DNA from: Ceratodon purpureus
Taxonomy: Eukaryota; Streptophyta; Bryopsida; Pseudoditrichales; Ditrichaceae
Assembly: GCA_014871385.1 (NCBI GenBank)
Contig: CM026425.1
Span: 12,488,533-12,552,532, forward strand
Direction of reading: 5' to 3'
Length of the DNA stretch: 64,000 nt
Both the position numbers and the translations under genes were made by a program. How positions within the stretch are numbered: the stretch's first letter is position 1; every line of letters begins with the position of its first letter. The notes under the pieces are model-generated. The model was given only the letters and a program-made list of their open reading frames with translations, ran no database searches and had not been told where the DNA came from. Shown piece after piece: positions 1 to 14,016 of the stretch.

Positions 1-64
1 TTAGGATGTCGATGGCCTTGTCACGACGATCAGCTTCGTCGGTTGAACTTATTCGAAGATTTAA

Positions 65-361
65 GCGCCAGATTGCCAAAGCCTCTTTGTATCTAGCTTC
101 AAAAGATTTCTCAGCAGATGGGTCGGTTCTAAATCCCTCCAAAAATATGCCTGCGATTGTGAGGAACTAAGGGTTGAGCAGGAGGTCCGAAGACTTGAGT
201 CAATCCTTGTGGAGCACGAGCGCACCGAGCTTCGAATGGAGATGGCAGGTCTTACGAAGACTGTAGACATATCCAATGGCCCAGATGAGTATATGAGAAT
301 GATGGAGGAGGTCTTCGAGATTCTAATTTTGCCTGGTGTGTTCCCCCACGAGATATATTGA
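65..361 (+). other. Open coding-like fragment, possible terminal exon of an unknown gene
   Basis: A frame stays open for 99 codons from just after a TAA at 62-64 to a TGA at 359-361, with no good ATG at its start. The predicted peptide has a heptad-like charged stretch (VEQEVRRLESILVEHE) that could form a coiled coil. It could be the last exon of a gene beginning outside the window, or a decayed fragment; no domain is recognised. Confidence 0.25.
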
Positions 362-1835
362 GGTTGTTACTGGGCTCAGGCTCATCCCTGATGAAGAAGT
401 ATGTAAGTGTCGCGAATTAGAGGCCATTCAGAAGGAGTATTTTGACATTAGTCTCGGTGCTTGGGTAGTGCAGTTTTTGTAATGTATTGGTTATTTTTAG
501 CTTGTAGTATTATCACAATGTGTTCAGCACATTGGAGGCGATGTACAATAAGTCCTCTGTTGTTTGGATTGAAGTACATAGAGTTTGGAATGAAAGTACA
601 AGAAAACATGCGTACAATGGAACTTCATCTTCTTATATGATATCCATTCTCTGAGTTATCATATTCTTGCATTTAAGTTATAACGGGTAAATTTGCACTA
701 CGGTTGCACCCTGTTTATTAAATTATTTAAATTTGTCCTTGCATCGAAGAAAATTTGAATAAAAGACCGATTAAAGCAAACATAAAGAATCTAATATGGA
801 GACTTGAAACATGATACAAGACTTGAAACATTTAACATGAATCATATAGGCATCAAAGAATGAACAATATAAATGGAATAAGATGAAAGGACATTAAAAT
901 GATGAGATATATATTCATTTGACGATTAAGCAATTAAGAGAATAAAGTGTAAGAAAGAATGATAAAGGTGAGTCAGAAGAAAAAGATATCCAAAAAGGAC
1001 TGATAAAAATAGAAGGAGAATGCACAAATGCAGGGATTAAAGAATAGAAGAAAAATCCATGTTAGAAGGATGGCAATGTTGAATCGGAAATATAAAGCAT
1101 CAATGATTGAATGATTATAAGGTTCAAATCAATTAATTCAATAGATTTGAAATTTGTTTATGAATGGCTACCTTTGATAATAAAAGAAGAATTATATAAA
1201 AGTGAAAACGGTTAAAAGAATGAGAGATTGATCGGATGAGCAGCAAAATATTGTAAGATCAATTGCAATAGAAACCATGTGCCGAACCGCGCAGCAAAAC
1301 CATGTGCCAAACCAAGCACTAGATAGGGCAAGCAACGAAGCGGGTTATCGACCCCGGCGGTTCTTGAACGAAGCCGAAAGCAACTGACGGATCCGACACA
1401 GGATTTTTGAGCACCGAGAAAACCACCGGGGGTCGGTGGTAGGTGTTGCCCGGCAATAGGATATCGACTTGCGGTTATGGGCGTAGAATCGACTTGTTAC
1501 AATATGTTGAAAATGCAAGAGATAGTAGAGACAGATTACCAGAGAAATATAATATAGTGTCCTAAAAATAAATAACAAAGCATTATATTAGCATAAAAAC
1601 AAATAAGATTGAGTCAGCTATTTCATTGTTGGCATCAATTTGGAAAGAATAAATACGGTTTAATAAAGAAGTATCTAATCATTGAAATGTAGGACAGAGT
1701 TCATTCAAATTTGTAACTATTAAGTATATTAATAAAATAAACCGTATTGTTGAAATAAAAAACTGTATAATTGAAAATCCGTAGTACATAAGGAATAACT
1801 GGAATTCCAATAATTCATTACATGTAAAACTACGA
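362..1835. other. AT-rich stretch without a supported gene
   Basis: No convincing coding frame on either strand. The one notable feature is a near-palindrome TGACGGATCCGACA at 1385-1398, a variant of the site repeated across both element copies. It lies in a GC-richer module (about 1340-1450, ending in a GGTCGGTGG-type stretch) inside otherwise AT-rich DNA. Confidence 0.5.
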
Positions 1836-4549
1836 TCACTCCGGATCAACTAAAATGCTATGAGTAACAACTTCGGCTTCAATGTCCACAAAGTTTAGTA
1901 CTCGACCATCGTATTTTCTACGAGTAAAATTCTTCATTGTGGGAGACTCCAGATTTGATTGAAATTGAGCCCCCAGCTCGGCATACTCTGGAAGCCGTAG
2001 CATGTCAGGTGATAGTGCAATCTTCTTGATGCACTCGTTAATTATCCCCTCGGAACGCGGACTTAGCGGCCTGCAACCACAACCGTATCAAAAAACAGAT
2101 TCATATTGTACAAAAATCCATGTCAATTCAAAATGTCTCATTTAAAAAATGCTCATTGGAATACTCACTTACTCGTCGTCGCTTTCCTCGGTCATCATGG
2201 CGATGAATTTATTCACCGGCTTAGGAGTGGCCACCACGTCTTTTTCGATCATTGGCTTCATCGGTACATGAGATGAATCCGCCTTTGGGAGAGGCAGTGG
2301 CGGCAGGGCCATCTTCTTAAGGACTTCTGTATACAGCTCCTGATCATCCTCAAGCGCGACTATGTTCCGTCCTGACTGCCGGCATGCTTTGATTGATGCA
2401 CCTGATACAATTGAGTGCCTCTTTGTTAGATTTAAGTAGTTCTGAATTCCAAAAAAAAGACCTTGTTCAAAGTTACCTCGCATGTAAAAAAACGACGAGT
2501 CTTACCCGTTCCGGCGCCGATATCGACGACGACGTCACCAGGGTCGGTGGTGGCTCTGATTAAGCTCTCGATGAACAGCACGTCTTTCTCCCTCGCTCCT
2601 CGCCATGGCACCTCCTTGCGCATCGTCTGTTGCTCCAGCGTAACCCAATTTAGGATGACATCACGGTCAACGATGTCGATGCTCTTTTTCTTGTAATCCT
2701 CGGGTGTCGGTCTGAAGTCAAAGCTGTTATTCGAGGATAATGTAAGAAGTTGCACCTTAAAGAAGCATGTTGTCATGCCGCTTATTTTCGCGGAGCGAAG
2801 AAGCAATCTATTGATGCCTGTCCACGACCTCTCAGACTTCAATTCAACCACTTGATGAAAATCACGAATCTCGTCCTCAATTTCGCCATTGTCATCCGGA
2901 TGGATAATGATCACACACCCCTGGTCTTGGAGAACGAGTTTAACAAAGCCAAAGACGGCTGCGAGGTAATTGTCGCCTCTGCTGTTCCAATCTGGAATCT
3001 CGTCCTCATCGGATATCCCAGGGACCGGTAGACCCTCCGGAATATCAATGATAATGAGATCTGCCAATCCACCCCCCCGAACACTCTTCCCGTCCTTCAT
3101 CCGGACCCGTTGCGGGGTGACGCTCCGAATCCACTGGACCATATCGTTGAAAGCCTTTGGCATGCTTTTCAACCTCATTCTAGGATTTGCCCTCTGCCAC
3201 TCAGTTATTGATTCATTCAGAATCAACTCATGAACAGGGCATCTTGCTTGAGGTGCGCTGACGTCTGGCTTCTCAGCATGTCCAATCCATGGAGAGAATG
3301 TCCCATTCTCCGCACCATTCGGCTCAACAGTCGCTGGGTCCGACTTCTTCCCCCTGCTCCTCTTCTTCACTGGTTCCTGGTGGGACTCCTTCGATGCCGA
3401 CTTCGCTCCCCTCTTCCGTTTCTTTGTGCTCGCATCCCCGGCACCAGTGGATGTCGAAACGACTTGTGTATCCTGTTCTGGCTCTGCATCCTGAGCAGGA
3501 AGTGCTTCATCTGAAATATCATGGGTGTCGTCATCCCATCTTTCCTCTTGGTAAACATCTCCCTTACAGCCTTCTCCTCAGCAGTTACAAATGACTTTGG
3601 GCACTCGATATACCAGCAGCACTCAATCAGATGGTTCAAATTGAACATCTTCCGCTGGTTGGTTGTGAAGATGAACTCGGAATTCGATGTCTCCGTCCAG
3701 CTGAACCACGGAGGTGGTATACTCTTTACCACACCAGCTGGGATGAGCTCCCGCTTAAAGTACCGATACAGACATCGCTTCCAAGCCATGTCAGTCCCTG
3801 GTTGGGAATTGAATGGTTGCGACTTCGAATACACATTAGCTCCCGTGAAGAACGACAAGTATGCCTTCTCCCATAGGAGCACACGCCACTTCTCGATGTA
3901 CTCGGCCATAGGAGTGCGCTTCGAGTTGACGTCTTCCTCTGAATCGGAACTGGTTGCCAACCAGTTGAGGCACTCTTTCTCGACTTCGTCTTCCAACTGA
4001 TACAAAACCATCAACTTAAGAGTGAGACACAAATAACTAAAGAGGACGCCATCGGCTATAACCTCGAATCAGTGTAACAACCCAGAGTTCTAGAAATAAT
4101 GAAATACTCTTACGTTTGCCCAAAATGCAGCTTTTGTAATCCACGGGTTAAGCACTTCAATTGAGCAAGGTGATGGTGGAAACTTCAATGTTTTCCTTGA
4201 ACTCGCCGACCCATTCCACCACCTCAGCCATTTCGCTTTTGTTTTGGCCGACACCTCAGATGTTGCAATTGCTTGGAGCTTGTCGATGGTCATCTCAACC
4301 TTGGTTTGGTGCCGATCATAATGTCTTTTGATCTGAAAATCAACAGCATCCCAAGTAATCAGACTAGTGAAGATTAGAATCTGAGAGACATCATTGCATC
4401 GAATACCAAATTCCCTCATAACAGAGCATTAACTATCTATGTAAAATCATCATTTTCTTTCATAGAAAGTGTGTTAGATCACCGCTAAAGGGTCCAACAG
4501 CTGATCTGTCATACGAATGCAACACAGTACCATGTAAAGAATACGATAT

Positions 4550-6490
4550 AGATCTCATCTATCGGATGAGACAGATGATTTATCAATACTAAGTTTCCGA
4601 GGTACCTTGGGGTATTCGAAACATAAAAATCATGAAACGGATTTCAGAGAATATTTCTTCAGTCATATAGTCCACAATACCTAGCTAGGTGAACACAAAA
4701 TAATTCTCTGTCGGATTTCAGAGATGATTTCTGATCGCCAACTTGACAAGGTACCTTGCGGAAGTCGACACATCAATATCGTCTGTCGGATTTTTGAGAT
4801 TATTTCATGTCTCCAAGTTTCCAAGGTATCTAGGTAGATTGACACAAATAAACCATCTGTCATAGGTTTTAGATTGTTTACGATATCTAATTTCCTGACG
4901 TACCTTGAGGAATTGGCCACATTGAATTCAACAGTCTAATTTCAGAGATTATTTCTACTGTCTTACTTCCCACAGTACCAAGGTAATTTGACACAATCAA
5001 AACCATATGTCGGATTTCAGAGCTAATCTAAATTCTCCAACTTGACAGAGTACCCTGCGGTAATCGACACATTAAAATCATCTGACACATTTTAGAGATT
5101 ACTTCTTCGGACAAAAATTCCAGAGTACCCAAGTAAATGAAAACAATAAAATCATCTGTCGGATTTCTAAACTTGTTTGCTATCACCAACTTGACAAGGT
5201 ACCTTGAGATGATTGACACTCGAAAACCATCTGTCGGATTCTAGAGATAATTTCTTGCGACAAGTTTCCCAGAGTACCTAGGTAAATAAACACAGAAAAA
5301 CCATCTGTCGGATTCTAAAGATGATTTCTCGACTCAAACATTCCAGGGTACTTCGGTATTTTTCGCATTTTGAGGCACATTTTCCTTAAAATTACTAAAA
5401 AAACACATCTTAGTGCAAATAATTGATCCAAATCATCTAAACGTATGTAAAATCTCTGTGGTACCTTGCTACCATGAGTGTTATAAATCGATCTGTCGGA
5501 TTTTTTAAAAAATTTCCGCGAGCTCATTGGGCATATCCCCTCGGAATTTGAACGTCCGAAATTTCTCATAAGAATCCGACAGATCATTTCTACGAAATTA
5601 ATGGGCACATCCCCTCGGAAATTGAACGTCCGAAATTTCTCATAAGAATCCGACAGATCATTTTAAAGGAGCTCAATGGGCACATCCCCTCGGAAATTGA
5701 ACGTCCAAGATTTCTCATAAAAATCCGACAGATCATTTCTACAAACTTTATGGGCACATCCCCTCGGAAATTGAACATCCAAAATTTCCCATAAGAATCC
5801 GACAGATCATTTCTACGAACTTAATGGGCACATCCCCTCGGAAATTGAACGTCCAAAATTTCTTCCAAGAATCCGACAGATCATTTTTAAGGAGCTCAAT
5901 GGGCACATCCCCTTGGAAATTGAACATCAAAAATTTCTCATAAGAATCCGACAGATCATTTCTACGAACTAAATGGGCACATCCCCTCGGAAATTGAACG
6001 TCCGAAATTTCTTCCAAGAATCCGACAGATCATTTTAAAGGAGCACGATGGGCACATCCCCTTGGAAATTATACATCCTAAATTTCTCATAAGAATCCGA
6101 CAGATCATTTCTACGAACTTAATGGGCACATCCCCTCGGAATATGAACGTCCGAAATTTCTTCCAAGAATCCGACAGATCATTTTAAAGGAGCTCGATGG
6201 GCACATCCCCTTGGAAATTATACATCCTAAATTTCTCATAAGAATCCGACAGATCATTTCTACGAACTTAATGGGCACATCCCCTCGGAATATGAACGTC
6301 CGAAATTTCTTCCAAGAATCCGACAGATCATTTTAAAGGAGCTCAATGGGCACATCCCCTTGGAAATTATACATCCTAAATTTCTCATAAGAATCCGACA
6401 GATCATTTCTACGAACTAAATGGGCACATCCCCTCGGAATCCGAACGTCCAAAGATTTAGAGAACAATCCGACAGACCATTTTTGAGATC
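4550..6490. repeat. Tandem array, about 75-bp period, inside intron 4 of the copy A ParB-methyltransferase gene
   Basis: From about 5529 the units are regular: GGGCACATCCCCT recurs near 5603, 5678, 5752, 5825, 5901, 5974, 6050, 6124, 6199, 6273, 6348 and 6422. Spacing averages 74-75 bp. Alternate units are more alike, giving a 149-bp higher-order repeat. Each unit carries AATCCGACAGATCATTT. The left part (about 4550-5500) is a more diverged array of the same period, carrying the half-site in the other orientation (TCTGTCGGATTT). Both forms are halves of the TGTCGGATCCGACA palindrome. The array fills most of the intron between exons at 6568 and 4332. Confidence 0.85.
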
Positions 6491-8153
6491 AATTTCCACT
6501 CATCACCACGAATTTTAACGTCCTATATTCAAAGAATAACCCAATTGATCAACTCCAAAGTATTTACCTCGTTTTGAAATCCCTTGCCATGGACTGGATT
6601 TGCAACGGCTTGCTCTCTGTTGAACTTTGTTTGCAGCCTATCCTTGGCTTCCTTCACGGCCTTGTCCACAGCTGCCCTCATCTCGTGCCCTGAATCATCA
6701 CCAGGGTGCTCGTTGATCCAAATTTGAGAAGCCTCCTCTGCGACTTGGGCCAATGTTGCCTGTTTCAGTCCACGTGCCATTAACATCTCGGGACTTGAAT
6801 CATCCAATTACGAATTGACAGCACTGATTTCTTATAACACTTACGCTGTGTAAAAACGTCACAAATACTTCTTGAGGCATCGAGTGCCACGACTTCTTAG
6901 TTGAACTCTTCGTGCGCGCCAGAAGATCCGGCGTTAGAATTCCACTCCTTTCCAGCTCCTCCACAGACATTTGCCCGTACGTCTGTATCTTGTGTAGAGT
7001 GTGCGGCAGCCTTTCTTTGACGTAAGCATCCTCATTGGCCCTGTGTCGAATACAACACACACTTCTTTAATATCAAAGATTCTAAATTTCCATGTTATTA
7101 TATCCAACATCAACATCCGGAGAAAACACAATACTCTTTTGCTCAGTTTAGGACTCACTTGTTGATGGCATGCATTGCTGTCACTAGAGCTTCACGGCTT
7201 CCCTTCACATCGAGCAGAATACAGTCCGGCCTTCCGTTTGCTTTAGCCCATTCAAGATCATCTGGGTATTCCACTTCGATGAACTCCCGCCATGCCCTTG
7301 TGCGGTGGTTACCATCGAAGACATAAAACATCTTTCCTGTAAGATCTTTTGTCTCCCTGTGCTGCCTGATCTCATCCTCGAACGCAGCGTTCAACACCTT
7401 CCAAGCATTACACCATCCTGACTTCATCTCCTCGGTGACACTTGCGACGTCCCCCGTGTGCGATGTATCTGCAACATAAAATGCCCCAGACCCGGGTCTT
7501 ATGCCGTTGAAGAACTCAGCTTGCAACTTCTGTACATCACTCTGCATTGCTGGACGCACGAAATCACATGGGATTAACCGGCATAAGGGAATCTTGATCA
7601 TTGAATATTGGTGAGGTCTGCGGCGCATTTTGAGTAATGCAGCGTATGGGTCCGGCTTCAACTCCTCCCTGAATTGACGGAATGCTTGCCGAACATTCAC
7701 AGGCTTTCGAGGAGGTTCAATCTCTTCCACCTGCCCACCAAGGCTCAATAGAGTATCAGCGCCGGCTTCGCCATCGCCAACTTGGGTCTGATCCTCGGTC
7801 TGATCGTCATCCTCCTTGCTGTCCTTGTCCTTGCTGGGTTCTTGCTGAAACCAGTCCTCCTCCGGCTGCTCACGCGAGCCATCCTCCTGCTGCTCACGCG
7901 AGCCGTCCTCCTGCTGCTCACGCGAGCCCTCCTCCTGCTGCTCGCTCGAGAAGCCCGCCTTGCCCACTTCATCATCTCCTTCGAGCAAGGAGCCCATAAA
8001 GTTTACTTTTGGTGGGGCCCTGCCATTACGGATGGGAGGTTGCGAACTACCCATATCCTCGTCCATGAAGGAACCTCTAGGAATATCGTCTATCACGCTC
8101 TTCACTGCCTCTGTGGCCGCGTCTACCATATCGTGGGAAGTGCTCATCGCGCC

Positions 8154-9138
8154 CTGCAAGGTAGAGGCACGTTACATGCAAGTCAATAGAAGGCCGCATT
8201 TCAGAGCACAACAAATACACCCAAATGCGAAGCATAACATCATAAACCCTAAGAAGTCACAAAAACCCTAAGCAACACTTACAGATGTAATGCGTATTAT
8301 ACGGCAATCCGTCACTAGTTGTTGTGCACTCCCAATGATTAAAGACTTGAAAAAACGCCGCTCTTGACACCCACAAACCCTTCTCGGCCACAATAATTCA
8401 GACCTCGCACTATCCACCTAAACCTTGCAACGGCAAACCAAATGGAGATGTGCTCTGAAGCCGCCCCTCTCAGACCCTCTCAAAACCTATACTTACACCA
8501 TTTCAGCATACCCTTAACCTACCAAAGAACCTCACTCAAAACCCCCTCCTTGCATCTCCGACCTCCAACACCGCAACCCTCAGGAAACTGAAGAGCAAGG
8601 GTTCCCGTCTGTCAATTTATGCGTGCTCACTCCCTTGCCTCGAGAGGCTTCTAAGTCACACTTCTTGCTCACACCCTTTCCACGATTAGCTTCTAAGCCA
8701 CACTTCCTGCTCGCGGCGGCCCCCACTCTACCCTAAACGCGACAACCATCAATTCCTACAGCTAACTACAATGATGACCGCACCAACTTCCTACTCAAAG
8801 TTAAGTATGACAATGACTGTGATGCATGCCAAGAACCTACAAACTTTTTAAACCCTCATAAGCCATTAGTACACACCGCGGCCGGCTTCAACCCGGTTGG
8901 ATGATGACAACAACCACTCCCTCCTCTACGCCCAGCGTACCATGAAAATTGCGACGGCAAACTATTAAACCATAAAACACTTATCATGACGATCACACCA
9001 CTCACTATTCTGATGCCGCAAACCAGTCCTACGAGTACTTGATCCCGACCTGGCACTGGCTAGCGAAAATCTCGCTGATCAATCATGATGCTACAGCTGC
9101 GTCTAGAACGTACCAAGACATCGTGCTGACAAGCTTAC
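8154..9138 (-). other. Intron 1 of the copy A ParB-methyltransferase gene
   Basis: Flanked by a GTAAGC donor after the exon-1 codon GAT (9139) and a TTGCAG acceptor at 8154-8159, both in phase 0. It holds no gene. AAACCCTAAG-type motifs near 8240-8275 resemble plant telo-boxes, and copy B has similar motifs at the same place (about 29878-29940). A second promoter here, giving an N-terminally shorter protein, is possible but not shown. Confidence 0.6.
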
Positions 9139-9477
9139 ATCAGAATGTCGCGGCTGAAGAATGGAACTGGCGTGTAGATCGCTGAACACCCTCCTTGAGA
9201 CGGCCACCGTCATTTGCCCGTCAACGAAGTGATTGCTGCTAACTTTTGTGGCCGATCCTCCAGTGTTGACGCTCGGACACCCTTCAATCTTGGATCTCGA
9301 GTCCCTGAGAATCGAGCTTACTGAACGAACAACCTTGCTTTGACTCTTGCTCTGACTCTGATACTTCCTGTCCGTCAAGCGCAACCCCGTCTTACTCTTT
9401 CTGCGCTTCTTCCCTGATCTCTCCTGGGTTTCTTCACTGGGGGAGCCTAACCCCCCACTCCGATGTGACTTGGGCAT

Positions 9478-9919
9478 CTGTGACGGTGAACGTAAAACTT
9501 ACTTCGAAGACAAAACCGGCTCATACTCTTATCAGATCCTTGATGCATTGAGAGAGAAATGAACCTCAACCGTGCTATGTTGAAAATGACTAAGGCCAAT
9601 GTGTGATGCACTTAGGCTAAATGTCCCCCACCGAGCTCTAAGTTCGCCTATTAATTGAGGTTCCATAGGGCGTCATAGGCTTTGCCATGACGGTTTCTTC
9701 TCATAGACGATTTATTTTTGAATCTGTCAGTCATTAATGCTGATTGTGTGCCCAAAATAAAAGCTGTTCAACTATATTCTGGGACATGATACTGGTCTTG
9801 AACCACGCTGCAATGGTGAACTATCACGTACTTGGTTACAAAACTCTTAAACCACCCAATGCAACAGCCTTCCTGCTTCACTTCGGCTCTTCCACTCTGT
9901 GCACATCTTACCCGTAGAG
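9478..9919. promoter_or_regulatory. Divergent promoter region, copy A
   Basis: The 442 bp between the ParB-methyltransferase ATG (9477, minus) and the transposase ATG (9920, plus). Copy B keeps the same head-to-head arrangement with 424 bp, so the two large genes are probably expressed together. I see no perfect palindrome site and no clear TATA box here. Confidence 0.5.
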
Positions 9920-12900
9920 ATGGCTCGTATACGTGCTGAAGGTCACGATGTTCCATTCTGTGTCCCATGTAATTCGGAGGGTGTAGGGTCGATTACCGCT
10001 ATCTTGTTGAGCGTGAGATACAACCTTGTTCTTGAGTCCGTCCATCTTGAGGAAGAAATTGTCAACGACGACGACGAACTGATTCAAACTGTATATCAGA
10101 TGCCGATTAGAGCTAAGGATGGTAGGGAGTGGCTTCTTGAGGCTAGAAGATATGTCGTGAGGGGACTCACTGCGGATCGTTGGGCTGCATCCACTGAGAT
10201 ATTAACACCGGGCCGATCCATGACATCGACTGTCGATGTTGGAACCGAGCCCAATCCTCCTGTGAAACAACCCGTAGCTCAACGCATTCATGTCCTAAGT
10301 GAGTCAGATAAGGATGATTTCGTTACGCCGTCCCAAGCTCAGCCTAGTTCTTCGCAGAAACCAGTATCGGGTAGCTTCAGTGTCATCCCCGGCCTTATGC
10401 GTCTTTTTTCCAAACCCGGAGCGAGGAATGCATTGTCGAGGTTGGACTTTAGAGCACTTCAGAGGGATCGGGTGCCATTTCTACCGACCGAGTTTAACGG
10501 GGACGTGCTCTTCGAGCTTCCACCAATCCCTGATCGCGGCACTGCAGCGAGCGCAAAGTCGATGGCAGGGATGGATAAGAAGTACGACGCACATCCATGG
10601 TGCAAGACCATGACGACCAACATCACAAACGACCAAGGACTGACTTTCAGATATTCTGTATGTGCAGGTCATCTGAAATGCCAGAACGAGAAGTGCGACT
10701 TCTTGCTTCGAGGAGACAAACGCAAGATGGAGGTGAACGAGTCTGAGTGGGACGGTGTCACGCTTACCCCGTTTGTCGTTGGTTGTGATCCTCCTCCGAA
10801 GTCCACACTTGTATGCAAAATCTGCAGATATCCCCCGGAATGCATCGCCACGTGCCCTGCAAGGATGTACTACGTGCTCGGGAATCCTGCGATGTCACGT
10901 GCGTGTATCCATATCGGTACACATAACCACCCTGTTGGATACGTTGAGTGCAGGGAGACCAAGCAGAAGGTTCTCGACCTACTCGAGTTGCATATGCAGA
11001 ACACTCCGTACGCCAAGACATCGGCCCTAGCTCTAGAGGCGAGTAAGGATTTTCTGAGTGAGTACCTCCTAACTGCACCGGGGAGAAGCGGACCATTCTT
11101 TCGGACGAAGAGTTGGATGAGGTGTTCAAGAAGTATTATACACTCAGCAAGCCCGGGCTTAAGAACGCCGTGACGACCTTCAGGGGGATCGGTAACCTGG
11201 GCATTATCGACGGCATCGCTGCCTTGCGGGGCTGCAGCAAGTGGGAGTTTATTCATGACAATAAATTTCCCGGGCAGGGTTCTGAAGGGGATAAGGTTTT
11301 TATCTTTAAGATGTCCGAGAAAGGTCCCGGGTCGGGAGTGGACCTTGTAAAGCGAATGCAACCTGGCGGGGATCTCCAGGATTCCTGGATTATGTTTGAT
11401 CACGTCAAGCGCACAAAGGGTTGGACAACCATGGCATGTCATGTCTATGACTCTCAGTATTGCCGGGTCATGACTATCGCCATTTGTGATATGCAGTCAG
11501 AAGACGTGAGGGCCCAGACCGTGATGTGGCAATTCCTGAACGGAATAATGGCAAAATATGGCTATGACAAAGTCAACTTCAAGGGCTTCATGGCGGACAG
11601 CGCCCAGGCCAACTGGAACTGTGTGCGGAAGATCTATGGAAGTGGCGACGCGACGGTTCCAATGCCAGACCGTGAGCGTACGTGCCAGTTTCATTGGGCA
11701 ACCTCACTTAGGAAGCACACTGAGGCTCACATCATCGGATCAGATTTGCAGAGGCAGCATTACGTGCTTTGCAAGCAGTATCGTGATGCAAAGAACATGG
11801 AAGAAGCCGACATTCGTTTCCACGCGATCCGAGCATGGTGGACCTCCTCAGGCGCTACTACTGCCTCCGGTCTTCGTGACCTCGAACTCTGGCTCGTATT
11901 TTGGCACTTTAGATATCGGCAGTGGGGAGGCTTCATGCAATTGGTGAGTACAACATCTCTTTTTTTATCCAGTCACTTAATACACTTATTTGACGTAGAA
12001 TTGATTGAATCAGCAATTTCTTTGATTGCAGGACCTTACGGACGCCGAGAAGGACGAGATGCCCTCTTGCAACCTCTCGGAGACTGTGCACAATATATGG
12101 CTTCAGATGTCGGGCAATCGTGGCGACAACATCTACTTTGCCACGGTGGACGATTATGTCAGGGGCTTCATGCAATGCACTAACTATAGCGCCTACCTGC
12201 AAGGTGAGACCCCGGGTAAGGGACCTTGCAAAGCCGAACTCCGTTTACGGCGAGCTCAAAAATCAGGGATTCCCAAGCGCCTTGCCGATGCCACTGAACA
12301 CTTCCATGACGCTCCACAGTTGCTCTCCCGTGAGCCACATCGCGAAGGCGAGGAGCTCTTTGGGTCCACGAAACGGAAGCTGAATCAACCGATCGGATCC
12401 GAATATGACTCCCACAGGCCGGACAAGGTAAATTTTTCTCAACCTCGTCTGAGCACTAGGAATACGCGAGCACGCAAGGAGCCTGATGCTGAACGAGAGG
12501 ATTCACCTCCACAAACGGTCCAAGCGGCACCCCCATCGCCAGTCTCAAGCCCGGACGAGAACAGGAGTCGTCATCACGTAACCGCTGTGGAGGAGACGGA
12601 TGTGGACGAGAGTATGTGGCACCTTGTCAGGCTTCCAAAGGGATCGGCGAAGGCGTGTTTTGCTCAACAGGCGAGGACGAATAAGAAGTGCACGGCGAGG
12701 CTCATACGGGGAAAGAAGGCTACAATTGTGCCATGCTACTGGGGCATCTTCACCGACGTCAGGAAGGATCAGCAAAAATGGATGCAGTTCTGCTTCTGTA
12801 ACGACGACATCCAGAGATGCGTCATGGGTACTAAGCGGAACTGGGTCTCCAGCATGCCCCCTCCCCCGCTTATCTGGCCTGTCAAGCGTGGCTCTCGCCT

Positions 12901-13480
12901 TTCAAAGAGGGAGATACTTGACCTCGAGGCAGCCGGTTTCAGACTCCCTCAACGCCAAGAATTACCCGCTCACCAAGTTTTTCACGACGGTGCATCTCTC
13001 CCACAGCGGCCACGGTTTGACCTATCGCAGTGGAGTGTACCCCCTGCTCCAGGAATATATCCCACGGTGCGAGGGGGATTCAAGATTCGGCGTTGTAACC
13101 GGGTGCCACGAACAGAGCACGAGAACAACTGGGCCTCATCTACTCTACTCACCATTCGAATCCAATCAGTCACACTCATACCTAATCCAGGTTTCGGGTG
13201 CATCATCAGCGTTGTCTCTGAGACCGTGTCGGAGTCCAACGTCTACAAAATAACAATTGGCCCGGAGCCCGCCTGCACCTGCCCCAACTTCAAGGAAATG
13301 TCCATCAAGTCGCTGGGAAAACGACCTCCCTGGGTGCCTTGCAAGCATCTCTATTACATCTTCAATGCTATATGCAACCTTGATATTCACCAGGACTCCT
13401 ACATCCATGCTCCAAGCCTCAGCTTTAACGAGGTCAAGGCTATTTTTCAGAATGGCCTTCTTTCGCTTATCAATGTCTAG
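9920..13480 (+). pseudogene. MULE-type transposase gene, copy A (2 exons, one frame break)
   Basis: Exon 1 is 9920-11943 (donor TTG|GTGAGT), exon 2 is 12032-13480 (acceptor TTGCAG|GAC). The start is the ATG giving MARIRAEGHDV, which aligns with copy B's start. Domains in order: an N-terminal unknown region; a Cys/His cluster ending ACIHIGTHNHP, like the WRKY-GCM1 zinc fingers of MULE transposases; a DDE core with WIMFDHVKRT, GFMADSAQANW and CQFHW; a Cys-rich linker; and a SWIM finger CTCPNF...PWVPCKH. Near 11083 the frame changes by one base: the sequence equivalent to copy B's LSDEELDQAF continues in the next frame. Exon 1 length (2024 nt) is one short of a codon multiple. Expected role when intact: cut-and-paste transposition in the nucleus. 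Confidence 0.85.
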
Positions 13481-14016
13481 CTTTGCTTCTGATGTGTCTT
13501 TTTCCCCTACCTTCATCCTAGGGCGCTCGGTACGAACTCGGTGACATTTTTATTCCTATTACGTCACAGATTAAAGCGGTGGCAAAACAGCTCGTATTCA
13601 TGTCGGATATTGAGATCATGTGTTGACATGAGCATCGTTTAGTATACGGTTCAATCCAGACATTTTTGTATATTTGTATTTATTTCTATAAATATTCTAA
13701 GTTTTCCCAGAAATTGATCTACTTTATGCGCCAACGATAGTAAAATTTCTTATTATCAATGGTACCCAATCACACCGAAGACATAGAATGCACATGCTCT
13801 CACTTCTTTGCTATCTGACCGTTGCATCCATCCAAACGCCGTCGCAATTCTCATCCCGAAAAACATAGTCGTCATGGCATAATGAAGAATTCTGATACTG
13901 GGCCGGGTCCCCCTCATCACGGCCCCTTCCCAAACCCGGCTGACGGTTTTTTTGAGTCCACTTCGTTCCCCTCCCGCGGCAGGGTACCTTGCCACAGGTC
14001 CGTCCCCGAAATCATC

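Larger units (their letters stand above)
1836..9477 (-). pseudogene. ParB-like domain / DNA methyltransferase fusion gene, copy A (8 exons, one frame break)
   Basis: Exons by GT-AG junctions, high to low: 9477-9139, 8153-7159, 7040-6845, 6759-6568, 4332-4114, 3996-2506, 2401-2173, 2070-1836. All junction phases match copy B. Exon 1 is Ser/Lys/Arg-rich with KKRRKSK (likely nuclear signal). Exons 2-3 hold a ParB/sulfiredoxin-like core with FDGNHRTRAW. Exon 6 holds the methyltransferase part with DLIIIDIPEG in the DPPY position. Exons 6-7 join to give GDVVVDIGAGTGASIKAC, the SAM-binding motif, followed by GRNIVALE. The TAA after exon 7 lies inside the donor GA|GTAAGT; splicing extends the protein by 78 residues. 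Within exon 6 near 3530 the frame shifts once: the upstream frame ends in an Arg-rich tail, while the acidic-then-basic linker expected from copy B is in the neighbouring frame. Exon lengths give 3896 nt, not a multiple of three. Function of the intact gene: inferred sequence-specific DNA binding and possibly adenine or cytosine methylation. Confidence 0.8.

Noticed and set aside
2463-4000. Plus-strand frames opposite the methyltransferase exons
   Set aside because: Antisense shadows; the minus-strand frame has domain motifs and conserved splice sites.
4681-6017. Short open frames on the minus strand in the 75-bp array of copy A
   Set aside because: Repeat translations inside intron 4 of the ParB-methyltransferase gene.
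9768-9968. Minus-strand frame overlapping the transposase start
   Set aside because: No counterpart at the same place in copy B; antisense shadow.
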